A stretch of DNA of 64,000 nt from positions 124,001-188,000 of the forward strand of contig SJRY01000320.1 in assembly GCA_011319805.1 (NCBI GenBank), in the 5' to 3' direction. The stretch comes from Macrocybe gigantea (Eukaryota > Basidiomycota > Agaricomycetes > Agaricales > Callistosporiaceae). Within the stretch, counting starts at the first letter, position 1. Every line of letters starts with the position of its first letter. The position numbers and the translations under genes are program-made. Below the pieces are notes generated by a model that was not told the origin of the DNA, made no database searches, and was given only the letters and a program-made list of their open reading frames with translations. Below, one piece after another: positions 36,901 through 49,392 of this stretch.

Positions 36901-37728
36901 AGGGCCAGAGGGTCCGGGACCACCGCCGCGCCCCATGCCCTGCGACGGTTGGCGGTTGAGTCCTATAGGCATGTCGGGCATCTGACCGGGGAGCTGTTGA
37001 GACTGCTGCTGGAGCGGCGGCTGCACCTGTTGTTGTTGTTGTTGCTGTTGTTGCTGCTGCTGCTGCTGGAGGCGCATCTGCTGAGCGGCAGCAACACTGG
37101 AGGGAGCCATTTGGCGCATGTGTGCGGGCATGCCGCCCTGGGGGCCAAGACCGAGACCCATGGCGTTCATGTTCATGTTCACGCCCATAGCGGCAGCAGC
37201 GCTGAGTGCGGGCTGCGACGAGACACGGCGAACGGCGATGCCGCCGCCTGCGGAGCCAGGCTGGGACTGGGACTGCTGGGACATCATTGCTGTTCCAAAG
37301 GCCATGGCGGAGCCGTGCTGCTGCATGCCGGCCATAGACGGGGGGCCGACGCCGGGGATGGGCGCGCCAGTGGCGATGAGGGACTGTGCGCCTGGGCCGG
37401 TAGGGACGCCGGGGATACCCATCTGGGGCTGACGCATTTGCTGCATGGGACGAGGCTGAGGGCGCATGTCGGGGTTCTGCTGCATCTGAATGTGGTAGCG
37501 CGCCTGCTGAGCGGGGTTCATGGGGCTGGGGGCGGCGCCGTTGGGGAGCATCATGGCGGCGGCGGCGGCGGAGTTTGTGGGTGTGGGAGCGAGGCCGAGG
37601 TGGTTTGGGCCTAGAGGCTGCTGGGCGGGCTGGGACGGATTTTGCATGAAGTGGGGACTGTTCATGGCGAGCATCGGGGGCGGCGGAATGCCTTGGCGTA
37701 GCATGTCTGGCCGGACGTTGCCGTTCAT
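33919..37728 (-). CDS. LIM-domain-binding (LDB1-like) protein, glutamine-rich
   Basis: Nuclear adaptor with a LIM-binding domain, in animals a bridge between transcription factors. The N-terminal half (start MNGNVRPDMLRQGIPPPP) is Met/Gln/Pro-rich with long Q tracts coded by CAG/CAA runs (around 36850-36885, 37030-37070, 36165-36250). The LIM-binding domain runs through GLIRLLQFSGVLSSEKLS, WQLSWWEELVHEYFTPKAAM, MPRFFLVTTQSGVKSMTLSL, VWTYKYSNGYTVTLRGPLTV, FEEFQFDANYHDKYISLDSI, ASIPGEPVNAFGIPQATMRC and LAESVSQMSDLIAFSTGTDL. The C-terminus ends KPMRRKGRTAG, a basic tail. Introns: 35610-35676, 35484-35533, 35309-35373, 34664-34727, 34538-34593. Frame repairs are needed near 36745-36765, 35883-35888 (G-run), 35392-35408 and 34148-34152 (C-run). 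Family call is secure; its partners in this fungus are unknown. Confidence 0.85.
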
Positions 37729-38126
37729 CTGGAGACGGGGCAGCGCAGCGACGGCGACGGCGGAGGGTCAGGACGTGATATTTTGATTACGGTGCGCGAC
37801 GAAGAAGCGAGGCGGGGGTGATGGCGTCTGGAAGGGAGAAGGAAAAAAAAAAAACTTACGCAACGGGTGGCGGAAGAAGGGGGAGCTATCTCTGCGATCG
37901 ACGTGGATTCGTCGGGGCGGAGGGTCGGGAGGCGGGGAAGAAGGGGGCGGCGGGGGTGGCTCGGGGTGAATTCGTCGGGGAGAAGGGGCGGAGAGGGCTG
38001 GACGAGTCGTTGGGCGGGATGTCAGCGAGCAAAAGTACCAAAGAGAACGGTGGGAGTGGAGGAGAGCCACGTGCTCATCAACCGGGGAAAAATAAAAAAA
38101 TAAAAAAACTATTTTACCACAACATC
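37729..38126. promoter_or_regulatory. Shared upstream region of LDB1-like gene and IMP3
   Basis: 398 bp between divergent start codons. G-rich on the plus strand from about 37860 to 38000, then A-rich (38088-38110) just upstream of IMP3. Bidirectional promoter role is inferred. Confidence 0.45.
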
Positions 38127-38886
38127 ATGGTTCGCAAACTCAAGTTTCACGAACAAAAACTATTAAAAAAAGTCGACTTTCTCAATGTAAGCGTTCAAAT
38201 CTTGCTTCGTTCTTTGTCTGATATTTTTTAAACGTAGTGGAAACAAGATGCCAATCTTCGAGAAATCAAAGTGATGAGACGGTATCACATTCAAGACAGA
38301 GAAGACTATCACAAGTACAACAAGCTCTGTGGCTCATTGCGCCAATATGCACACCGTCTTTCCATCCTACCCGCGCAAGACCCCTTTCGCACCCGCATGG
38401 AAGGTCTCCTCCTCTCCAAACTCTACGACATGGGCGTCCTCAACGCGACAACCAAGCTCAGCGACGTCGAAAACAAGCTAACCGTCGCAGCCTTTTGTCG
38501 TCGGCGACTTGCCGTGTTCATGTGCATGTCCAAGATGGCAGAGACCGTCAGCGCCGTGCGTGTCATTTCCATTCCCGTTACGTCAAGGCTAATGCATTCT
38601 AGGCTGTGAAATTCATCGAGCAAGGGCATGTCCGCGTCGGTCCCGACACTATCACGGACCCTGCATACCTGGTCACTCGGTGCGTTCTGGCTCGTCTCAC
38701 AAGCATGTCCATCCAGCTTCATTGTTTGTCCTAGACATATGGAAGACTTTGTGACGTGGGTCGATACGTCAAAGCTGAAGAGGACAATCATGACATACAA
38801 CGACGAGGTGCGTGCTTCCGTCCTGTGTGATTTGGAATCCCAATGTTGACGAATTTCGGCAGCTCGACGATTTCGATTTGTTGTGA
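38127..38886 (+). CDS. IMP3: U3 snoRNP protein IMP3
   Basis: Nucleolar S4-domain protein of the U3 snoRNP that helps U3 pair with pre-rRNA during 18S processing. Five exons: 38127-38186, 38238-38555, 38603-38679, 38735-38807, 38863-38886, all in phase. It reads [20 protein letters not shown], then [80 protein letters not shown] and ends YNDELDDFDLL. Full family length, about 183 residues, with no frame defects. The next gene, kinesin-3, follows in tandem after 364 bp. Confidence 0.97.
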
Positions 38887-39250
38887 GCACGTTCCTGGTT
38901 TTTCTTTTGTTATTACCAGATGTATCATAGAATATCCATGTACTTTATGGAGGAACGTGATTTCCCGATTAGCATGCCCGCCGTTGTCAAGCAGCCTGCC
39001 AGTGTTTTTGCACGCGCTTCAAATCAAAAAAAGAGTTCTGACCTTTTCCCCACACGCCTCCCATACACAGCTCCTTTATACCCTTTCCTCCCCATTCATT
39101 CCTTTTCTCTTTCATCCCTTTCCTCACTATTAATACAGCCCTCGACCGTAACGGAAACGGCAATCACCCTTTCTGTGTCCTCAGCATCTCCGCTTAACTA
39201 CTTTGCGTACAGTCGCACAAAGTGCACGTTGGAGACATCGGTGAGACGGC
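38887..39250. other. Intergenic region between IMP3 and kinesin-3
   Basis: 364 bp, pyrimidine-rich from about 39040 to 39130, as often seen upstream of fungal transcription starts. Holds the kinesin promoter by position. Nothing else seen. Confidence 0.45.
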
Positions 39251-42200
39251 ATGGCGGAACCGGGCGAGGGCAATATCAAGGTCGTCGTCCGATGCAGGCC
39301 CCTCAACGCGCGCGGTGAGTAACGCCTGACATGCGGAACGAACGCTGAACCAATCCGCCGAATGCTCCAACCCTCCCAACCCTCCAATGCCCCGACGCGC
39401 GCAAACGCCTCAATGCCGCCTGCTTCTAGAGCTCGCGCGCGGCGCCAAGATGCTCATCCGGATGCAGGCAACCAGACGATCCTCGACCCGCCCGAACCAG
39501 GCTCCTCACAAGACTCGAAGCGCGCCACAGAGCGCAAGACCATGGCATTCAGCTTCGACCGGTCCTACTGGTCCGCCGGTCCCAAGGACGAGCCCGGATA
39601 CTGCTCCCAACAGACCCTCTTTGACGACCTCGGCCGCGAGCTCCTCGATCACGGCTTTGCCGGATTCAACGCGTGCATTTTGGCTTGTGAGTCTCTTTTT
39701 GTTCTTCCTAGCCCTTTTGAGGAGCGCGGTGCAAGCCTTTTTTTTTTCTTATGATTGGATGACTAGATGGACAAACCGGTATGGGCGCTTGATGCGATTG
39801 ATTCAAAGGTTGAGCTGCTGGACTGAACTTTTGCGCTAGGATCTGGGAAATCATACAGGTGTGTTTTCACGCTCATTTCCGACGCGCGCTAGTGCTCACA
39901 TTAATGACTAGCATGATGGGATGTACGTCGCGCCCCGCAACCCCGTGCAGCGATCAATCTGCTCATCCATTTCCCAGACGGTCCCGACAAGGGCATCATA
40001 CCCCTCACATGTCAAGAGCTCTTCAACCGCGTCGCCAATCAAAGAGCCGCGGACGTGAACCTCAACTTCACCGTCGAAGTCTCCTACATCGAGGTCAAGC
40101 CCCTTTACGCCGAGCCACAGCGGACCCGTTCACTGACGTGCCATTCTTGCCCTATGTTCTTCCGTGACAGATCTACAACGAAAAAGTCCGTGATCTGCTG
40201 AATCCAAAGAATACGGGGAATCTCAGGGTTCGCGAGCATCCCAGTTTGGGACCCTACGTGGAGGATCTGTCCAAGCTCGTCGTAAATAGCTACGACGAGA
40301 TGATGACGCTCATGGACGAAGGGAACAAGGCGAGAACCGTCGCTGCTACAAACATGAACGAGACGTGCGTCCTTTTTGTTCCCTTCGTTTCTCATGCCAT
40401 CGAATTTTAATTTCTCTATACGCACCCCCTGATCTTCTCTATCACCCATAAAGTTCTTCGCGTTCGCACGCCGTGTTCACGCTCCTTCTGACCATGAAGC
40501 GGCACGATGTCGAGACGAACATGGACACTGAAAAAGTCTCGCGAATCAGGTGACGTGCCACCCCTCCTTCGCGTCCGCGATGCCCGCTATCTTCTTTGCA
40601 AAGCTGACTCGCATTCTTGGCTTTGTTGTCGTTCTTGCTCTCCACCGCTCGGCTTCGCGTTTTGCCTTGCCCGCTCGCGCATGCAGCTTGGTCGATTTGG
40701 CGGGATCAGAACGAGCGAATTCGACTGGTGCGACGGGCCAGCGGCTCAAGGAAGGCGCGAACATCAACAAGTCACTCACCACGCTCGGCAAGGTCATCTC
40801 GGCTCTCGCGCTCGCCAGCCAGGCAGATCATGGCAAGAAGGGAAAGAAGGGAAAGGCAGAAGAGTTTATTCCTTATCGCGATTCCGTGCGTCGAGTCTCG
40901 CTTTCGCTTTCATTTTAATTTCATCGTTGTTTTTTTTTTTTTTCGTTCTCTCGTCGGCTCTTATGCTTCGCGGCGCACTGCCGTGATTTTCGCCGTCCGC
41001 ATGAGCTCCGAAGCTGACCATACGACTTCTTCTTCTCCCCTTTCAGGTCCTTACCTGGCTTCTCAAGGACAGTCTAGGAGGAAACTCCAAGACCGCGATG
41101 ATCGCAGCCATCTCGCCTGCAGACTACGAAGAGACGCTGAGCACGCTGCGATACGCCGATCAAGCGAAGAAGATCAAGAACAAGGCAGTTGTGAACGAGG
41201 ATCCGAACGCGAAGCTCGTTCGCGAGCTCAAGGAGGAGCTAGAGATGCTCAGAGGTACGATCAGACCGGCCTTTCCGTCCCTGTGCCTCCCTTCCATGTT
41301 TTTCGCATGTCCCTTTCCTCCCGTCCTTCTCTTTCTCGGTCGGTCGACAACTCACAAACGTTTCTTTTTCTGGCCCTCCTTCCCCCCCCCCCCCTTTTTT
41401 TTTTTTTTTGGCTTTTCTTGAACAGCGCGTGTAGCAACTGCGGGTGGCGAAGACGTGTACGATCCCAAGGTCCCACCGGAGAAGCAAAAAGTCACGTACC
41501 AGACGAAGGATGGGCGGATCAAGACGGTGACCAAGGCGGAGCTGCAGGAGCAGATGGAGGCGAGCGAGAAGCTCATGCAGAGCCTCAACGAGACATGGGA
41601 GCAGAAGATGCATCGCACGCAGGAGGTCCAGAAGGAGCGCGAGAAGGCGCTTGAAGAGCTCGGCATCACCGTCGAGAAGAACCTCGTCGGTGTGCATACA
41701 CCCAAGAAGGTATGATGCGTTCCAACGTGTTTTTGGTCGCCGCTTGCTGTCGTGCTCACTTCTGTGTCGTTTAGATGCCCCATCTTGTGAATCTGGTATG
41801 TTTTTTCCCCCTTTGACTCACTTTAGTCGCGCCGGTTCGCTCATGCTGCATGTTTTCGTTTTGTTTAGAATGAAGGTGTGTTGATGCGCTTTTGTCGCTC
41901 GAGCGCGGTTCGTCTAACGATCGGACAGACCCGTTGATGAGCGAATGCTTGATTTACCAACTCAAACCGGGCAAGACGGTCGTAAGTCGTTTTCGCTCTT
42001 TTCGTGCCTTGTTCGCCGTGTCATTTTTCAATCTTTTTTTTTTTTTGACAAGGTGGGTCAAATGGACAGCGACAAACCGGCCGCGATACGGCTGAGCGGC
42101 GCGAATATCTTGGAAGAGCACTGCTACTTTGAGAACACGGATGGAAAAGTCGTGATACAATGTTTGCCCGACAGCATAACGGCATGTCCTACGTCTAGTA

Positions 42201-45200
42201 CTTGTTCGCTTAGTGCTGACGCTTCCTCGTCCAGTTCCTGAATGGACGGCAGATCGCCCCTGGACAAGTAATTTGAATTTGCTCTTTGGCTTTGCCTGAG
42301 TTGACGCTGATGATTTGAGTAGCCTTACAAACTTAGATCGGGGTTCCGAATTATCCTTGGTACGTGTCTCAGTGGAGTAAGGCTGTGTTTTTTTTTTTTG
42401 ACGAAACCACATCGGTAGGCGATAACCATGTGTTCCGGTTTAATAATCCCGAAGAAGTGAGAAAGCAAAGAGATCGGGCGACCATGAAATCAAACATGCA
42501 TCTCAGCGTGTCTGCGGGAGATCTCGAGGGAGGCGGGGCCCCAGAACCGTCCACGAGACCGGATTCGCGTGCTTCCTCCCTTGGGGAAGCCGACGTCGAC
42601 TGGACCTTTGCGAAGCGAGAAGCGGCATTCGCTCGGCTCGGACTGGATCCAACGCTGGACAATCTGCCGGACGATGACCTGAACAAGCTCTTTGAGAAGA
42701 TCACAAGGGTCAAGACGATGCGCGATCATTCGAAGCCTTCAAGGCCGGAGAGCAGCTTGAGCCAGACTGACGACGTTTGGAGTGAGGCTGGCAAGCCCCC
42801 GCCGAGCGACGCCATGACGGACGACACCAGTCTGCAAGGCAGCCCAGCCATGGACGACACGCTCAAAGACGTGCAGAACCAGCTGGAGCACCGCCTGCAG
42901 GAGATGACCGAGTCGTCCGCCGAGGCGGAGGACCTGAAGGTCGAGAAGGAGCACATGGAGCACCAGCTCCGCCTCGTCCGCGCGCAGATGAAGCGCCTCA
43001 TTGATGCGCGAGCGCGGGGCGAGACGGACGTCGAAGCTGCCGAGTTTGAGCCGGTGATTTATACCGCGCGCCAGCTTCGCCTGATCCGCAAGGTTTTGGA
43101 CAGGTGGAGGGCCCATCGCTCCTTCTCGATGGCGGAAGTCGTCCTGTCGAGCGCGGTCCTCGTCAAGGAGGCAAATATCATCAGGTAAGTGCAAGACATC
43201 AAGGCGTGGACTGGAACGTGGACTGACTCGTGATGCTCGCTCTCTCCTCAACAGCAAGGAACTTGGGAAAGACGTGTTGTACAATTTCACCATCGCTTCG
43301 GGAGGTTCCCTCGCGGCGCCGACTTCTGCCGTTGATACGATAGCAGGCCTGGACGAATTCGGCGACGTTGCGGATCCCATCCTGGCTTCGGCCACGCAGC
43401 CCTCAGTCGCTGTGAAAGTGTTGGACAAACGGCATAACGCCATCTATTCTTGGTCCCTGGACCGCATGCAACAGCAGCTGCAACGGATGCGAAATCTGAC
43501 CACATATATCGATCGCCCATCATACACGCAGCACTTTTCGTCAGACGAACCCTTCTATGATTCTCCACCCCAGAATATTCTTTTATTGGCAACGCATTGA
43601 TCTCCCTTGCGCCACTTTCCCGCCGGTTGTCGTCGGCCTCTACCGTCCCGATTTTTTGTCGGTACACCTCTGAAGCGATTGGCTCGTGTCGCGTCGACAT
43701 CAAGATCGTGAGCGTGGTTCTGTCAGCGAAGCACTTGAATGGATCAAGTGCTTCCACGCGATCATCTTCTCCAGTTCCCGGAACCATTTTGCCTGGCAGC
43801 AAGGTCATATTTTTCCTGACAATCGACTCTGTCAAAGGCCTGTCTTCCCACGAGTTCTCCGGCGTGCATCTCCAGGTCCGACTATCATCCATCGTCGGTC
43901 CGAGCCTGGTCTCTGAAGAAGTCTTCCCCTCTCCTGCAATCGATTTAGAGTCCTCCTCCTTGTCCGACCTAAAGTTTCGTCGGAGCTTCTCAATCGTCGC
44001 CTCGACAAAGGTCCTGACGCACCTGCGCCAAGGGCATGCGCCCATAGAGTTCTTCGCTTCCGTGAAGCCCACTTATCTTGAGCGACTGGAGCGGTGGGAT
44101 GAAATGCGCGAACACAAGCTGTATCCCGCGAATGCGTCCAATTCCCAAGCGCAAACACCTGACAGCAACCCCACTGTTCTGCCGCTCATGCGACGATCGG
44201 AAAACGACTTTGTCGTAGAACAGACTCATGACGTGGTCGCGTGGATCCAAGTATGCGAATTGGGACCTGACGGATCTTATGCTCCTGTTCCAGTCATCGC
44301 CCAAGGGAGCCTTGATCCCGGGGCGTTTTTGCTACACCAGGGCCTCCAAAGAAGGATATCATTGACCTTATCATCTGACTCTGGCCAACAGCTGCCATGG
44401 CAGGAATTCTCCAAAGTCAGAATCGGAAACGTGCGTCTGCTTGACGCCAAAGGCCGAATGCATGATTCGACCTCCAAGGCTCTCGTGACACTGCCTCTAC
44501 TGAAAGAGCAGACCGTCGAATTCAAACCGGACGGCACGGGAACGCTGTCGGCCGATGCCCTGTGGGATTCGAGCGTCCACGATTCTGTTCTCCTGAACAG
44601 AGTGACGGCCGCAAATCAACGGATTGTCCTCCAAATCAATTGGGCCATCGTCGTCGAATCCTGCGGCGAGCCAGTGCAATTCAATGCAGATATCGCTATC
44701 ACCATGCGTTCCCGCGATGCCAGCCCACCGTCGAAGCTCATCACGTTTTTTGGGTCAAATAAGATTCTTTCAAAGACCAGCATGCTTTTCCGCTTGCGGT
44801 TGTCTCCACCTTTGACGCGGTCTGCCAAGGATCTGTGGAGGCTGGACACATCGGAAAAGTACGTTCGTGGGGAGGAAATCCTTGGTTCTTGGCGGCCGCG
44901 AGGAATTTCTACTGTGGAAGATTATGACCGGCTTATCACGACTGAGCGAAGAGCCGCCGATGTCCAAGCTGTGCGCGCCATTTTATCGAATATGCCATCC
45001 CGCATGATTGCGATCGACACCCTGGCTTGGAAAGCGGACGACCTCGTGAAAAGATCGGTCGCTTTGTGGCAGAAGCAGTTCGGCATCGTGGCAAGGTATG
45101 CTCACTCTCGCCGAAACCATTCATTTCTGCTGTGCCTGCTCTTTGTTCCCATCCTCTGACTGTCCTGAACCTCGTCACAGATTGTCCTGAGTCAAGATCC

Positions 45201-45798
45201 AACCGAGCCTGAAGAATCTTCAACGTCCAAGAAACGGAATTCAGATGCGGACTCGCTTGAGGGACTCAAGCTGATCTCCGAGACAAAGCTGGTGCCTAGA
45301 AGGTGCGGTGCCGCCGGTTCAACTAATTTCCCTGCCTTGCTCATTCAGCCCACGCCCTCAGTGATAATGTCACAAAGAAAGGTCACCTCATGATCCTTAC
45401 CGATGCGGGTCAAAACGTATGGGAAAAGCGGTGGTTTGTGCTGAGAAGGTAAGCGAACGTGTTACCGGGCACCTTGCTGAAACGCCAATGCCGACATAAC
45501 GACCGTTTCAGACCTTACTTGCACATATACAAGCATTCAAACGAGCTAGAGGAAGTAGGTGTCGTCAGCCTGACCGGAGTGAACGTCGAGAGCGACCCGC
45601 ACAAGGAGGCTCTGCTCGGGGTAAGCTGACTTGTCCGTCAACATTGCAAGCGACAGCGATTGACCGCCCGCAAATCATTAGAAGCCTTATTCCTTTACCC
45701 TGTTCACTTCTTCCAACTCTCATGCGCTCGCCGCTCCGAATTCAAAGGAACTTCAGTCATGGTCGTCTAAATTGGATCCCACACGCTTGGCGTCTTGA
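39251..45798 (+). CDS. Kinesin-3 motor protein (UNC-104/KIF1 type)
   Basis: Plus-end-directed microtubule motor that carries vesicles or endosomes. About 23 exons. The motor domain has [13 protein letters not shown], the P-loop GQTGSGKSYS (split over micro-exons 39767-39778, 39840-39858 and 39912-39922), [10 protein letters not shown] (switch I), [14 protein letters not shown] (switch II) and a Lys-rich loop ([12 protein letters not shown]) like the kinesin-3 K-loop. Further on come an FHA region ([32 protein letters not shown]), a KIF1B/DUF3694 part ([32 protein letters not shown]) and a C-terminal PH domain ([40 protein letters not shown]) ending DPTRLAS. Micro-exons of 21 and 7 nt lie at 41775-41795 and 41869-41875. 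One intron (42182-42234) has a GC donor. Frame repairs are needed near 39467, 43568-43571 (C-run) and at the 45095/45180 splice junction. Confidence 0.95.
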
Positions 45799-47346
45799 GA
45801 CGAATCTCAAACACCTCACCCAATCACGCATTGTTCATCCTTAATTTACTGCAAGATATCCGCTATCACATTCCATACCCGCTTCATGACCCACACTACT
45901 ATCTATAAGTAACTTTCCTTTGTGGCTTTTACCATAGAATTCAGCATCGAGTCGTGTATGTTTTCTTTTTTTTTTTCCTTTTTGTTATCCACCCCACGTC
46001 ACACAGGTCACTCATTTTGCGTCTGGTCGGTAATACAATGTTCTTATCGATGTAATACAATCCTTTAGCTAGATTTCATGGCTGAAAATTCGCACAAACA
46101 CGGGGAACATTTTTGTCCCTTCCGAATTTAATCCATGAAATACATATCTCATCACACGCTATTGAGACCCTAGGTTTGCAAAGTGTGCGTGACAATGACA
46201 ATCCCTGCATTTAAACGTGCTCTCCAACGGTGAATAACCCTGTTGAGTCCCATGAAAGCACCCGACGGCTAGATGCACATGGGAACCCGTTGAACCTTGC
46301 AAGCTTGAGAAAAACGGAGATTGAACGAAATAAGAACACGAAAAAAAAAAAAATTCAAAACGGACTTTGTTTCATCCAATCTGAAATAACGCATGATCCT
46401 GATCCTGGTTTGCAAAAGTTGATCCTGCCAGAAGGTCACTTCCTGGAGCTTTTAGTCGCGACCTTCTCAGACATGATGCATGAGATCTTGCCGGACCACC
46501 TCCAACGTGCCGAGCGGACCGCATTTGCTCCGTAGACCCATTGTCGTCGAGCCAAACCTAAACATGAACTCAGCAATCCTCAACATGCCTACACAGATAT
46601 TCTTAATACTTCTCTTTCCCCGCCCTTTTCTTTGTGTTCAAACTCGTTCAGAAAAGAAAAAAAAAACATGTAGCAACAATTCTGGCGAAATTTCCACGAT
46701 AAGCAAAAACACCGCACTTCCTCGCCTCAGGCGTTAAAGGGGTTAAGTTGGAACAGAAAGGACCGCTGGAATAGGATGACAGATGGAGGAAGTGATGGCG
46801 TGCGCGTTCTTCGAGAGCAATGCACCATCTGATCTTTGCAAGGAGTCGAAGAGAGACCTCACAGCGAGGGCTCGAAACGAGATCACGACCCAAATTCAAA
46901 GGCGGTAAACTCTCCAGCAAGTTGCCGAGATCATCTATCATGTCGCGTTTTGGAAGACATGCTGTGGCCCATGGAGGTAGCTCCTTCTCAACAGCAGGAC
47001 AGACATCGCGCGAAAATGTCCGATCATGATTTATATCGAGAAAGAAATATATATTTAGATCCTGGAATGCCTAATGGTACATGTGCTCTAATTAATGCTG
47101 CGTGAAAGGAAGTATTGATATACTCCGATAAAACAGAGGGCAAAAGGGGGAAGGGGGTATGGGAATAATCTAAATGCGTCTAATTATGAGTGCCCGAGAG
47201 CTCAATAAAGATAGATACGGCCCCGAAATTTCAATGAATAATTTTTTTTTTGCCATGATTGCGTCATGGTATATGATGTTTTTCGACATTCGTTCGCATC
47301 TCTCCGAGTAATGCGTGTCGTCTTTTTTGTTCATTGACGGGACGAA
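45799..47346. other. Gene-free stretch between convergent genes
   Basis: About 1.5 kb between the kinesin-3 stop and the stop of the methyltransferase gene. AT-rich with several A and T runs (45967-45978, 46341-46353, 47239-47249). No gene supported; probably two 3' untranslated regions plus spacer. Confidence 0.45.
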
Positions 47347-49392
47347 TCAATCACAGCGTTCCGGGACATCGTTCTGGTGAGAGGGAAAAAAAAAAGCAGA
47401 GATCAGGGCTCTGATCACGACACTGACGCAGAGTAGGAAAAACTCACTTCGCGTATGAAGGTGAGCATATGGCAGGTGATATATCCTTTGGCAAAGCCAG
47501 CCCCAGCGTATGCAAAGAGGTAGTGCCATTTGCGCTTGAAGGCTTCGTAATCAGCCTTGTCTCTCAACGACGGGTAGTCCTTGGTGATGAGGTCCTGTGT
47601 CAAGTTGGCGTCAAGACGCCGACCCCATTCCCTGAGAGTTCGGGGGTAGTCTGTTATGGAAACGAAACGAAAATCATATGTGGTCAGTCCGATGTCTTCC
47701 GAAAAACGGTGAACCGATTGAATGTGACGTACGGGCGGCGTGATTTTCGACACCTTCAAGCGTGAAGCGACCTTGTGACGCGGAATGAGCGGCAGTAATG
47801 AGTGCCGTTGCACTGGGCAAGCACGAGTTGGGCCACATGTAGCGACGCATAAAGTCTTCGGCCCTGAACATACGGAATTAAAAAAAATTAAGGAGCAAAG
47901 CCGCCGAGCAAAGAGCAGACGCGTACTGATAGCCAGTGAATCGAGATTCAGGGAAAGTAGAGGCGCTGACGACGACGGTGGCATTTCTCGATTTGAGCGC
48001 AAAGTCGACGAGTTTAAAGTATGTATTGTAGTATTTGGCACCAACGTGCTGTTCGACAATGTTTAGAAACCCTTGTGTGGCGCGAGAAGAAGCAAGGCAC
48101 GGTGGGTGCACTCACCTCGAGCATCTCAATGCTGACGAATGCGTCGAAAGCCTTTTCAAATTCGGCCGGGATTTCACGGTAGTCAAGGAGGTGGACGCGA
48201 ACACGACCCTCGAGACCCGCCTCCTTGATGCGCTCCTCCGCAAGGGTCTTTTGCTCGATAGACAACGTGAGCGAGTCAACCTCGCAGCCATAAGTCTTGG
48301 CAGCCTGATTTAACCCAAGTCAGGGCTGGAAAAACTTTGAAACCATTGATTGCAATGACTACGAACCTCGATAGCTAAGCCGCCCCATCCACTGCCGAAC
48401 TCGAGGATCCTGTGACCCGGCTTAACGCGGGCCTTGTTGAGGACGTGTCGGATTTTCCTCAGCTGCGCGGCCTCCAGATCGCCGGGAGTGGGGCCGGTTT
48501 CGAGGTCACCACGGACACCACCTTCGGCGTCACTCCAAAGGGCACAGGAGTACATCATCTCTCTGCTCAGGAAGGCCTAATTAAGATGCAGACAGTGAGA
48601 AAAAAATTGCAAACTGGAAAAGAAACGGCCACATGCCTTGAATAACTCGTTTGATTGGTCGTAGCTGGCAATAACGTTGAGCCTGGCCTGAGTGCGCGTC
48701 TGGCCGAGGAAGCTGTTGTAGAGGCCAGATAGCGCAGAAGACAACTTGGCGACGATCGAAGAGAGCGTGTCTTCCATGGCAGCCTGATTGTCAAGCCACA
48801 ACTATAATCCACGAGACATGTCAACGCAGAGAAGAATCTTGAATTGAATAGAAACGCACATTCATGCAGGACTTGAGATCAGAGACTTCGATATCTCCAA
48901 TCATGTATGCTTCGCTGACTGTATGAACATGAAGATTAGCGCCAAATCATGCGTGTGAGCAGTTGCTCGTCTCACATCCGAGATCACCAGACCTGTTGAG
49001 GCGGAGAAGATGAACATCAAAACAGCACGGAAAGGAAGAAATCTACACACATCAGAATGCGTAGCCAAAAGCTGTTATTGACAACTTTGAGGTGGACGTC
49101 ATTGCATCCTTTGTGGTATTTTCCATAATAGTATGTCCCTTCTGAATCGGAGATTGTGAGGTGACCGGTGGTAATTGCGTCGTCGAGGAGGGAGATGATA
49201 GAGCTCTTTGCTATGAACAGAGCAATGCAGACGATAAGAAAGTATTGCAGCACACTAAGCAGGGCACCACGTACCAAAAGAGATGGCCCATGAACGCGGG
49301 TTGAGCGAGGACAGCGAGAACAAGGATGATGTTCTAAGGGCCTTTGACGAAGAGCCGAATGGGATGCAAGCTTGGGCTGCTGAGGAAGGCAT
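47347..49392 (-). CDS. Cyclopropane-fatty-acid-synthase-like SAM methyltransferase
   Basis: Member of the mycolic/cyclopropane fatty acid synthase family, which transfers a methylene or methyl group from S-adenosylmethionine to a lipid acyl chain. Eleven in-phase exons from 49392 (MPSSAAQACIPFGSSSKALR) to 47347. It has the N-terminal domain (AKSSIISLLDDAITTGHLTI, YYYGKYHKGCNDVHLKVVN, SEAYMIGDIEVSDLKSCMN), then the SAM-binding motif ILEFGSGWGGLAIEAAKTYG, SLTLSIEQKTLAEERIKEAG, FDAFVSIEMLEHVGAKYYNT, FMRRYMWPNSCLPSATALIT and YAGAGFAKGYITCHMLTFIR. The third exon is only 17 nt (48976-48992) and the intron at 48577-48636 uses a GC donor. The frame is intact. No long hydrophobic segment is in the final model, so it is probably soluble or peripheral. 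Product (cyclopropane or methyl-branched lipid) is not decided by sequence. Confidence 0.92.

Noticed and set aside
35993..37614. Long plus-strand Leu-rich frames
   Set aside because: They are CTG/TTG readings of the poly-Gln tracts of the LDB1-like gene on the minus strand.
46402..46432. Similarity to the start of 18S rRNA (TTGATCCTGCCAG)
   Set aside because: Only about 13-15 bases match and the following sequence does not continue as 18S rRNA, so it is chance.
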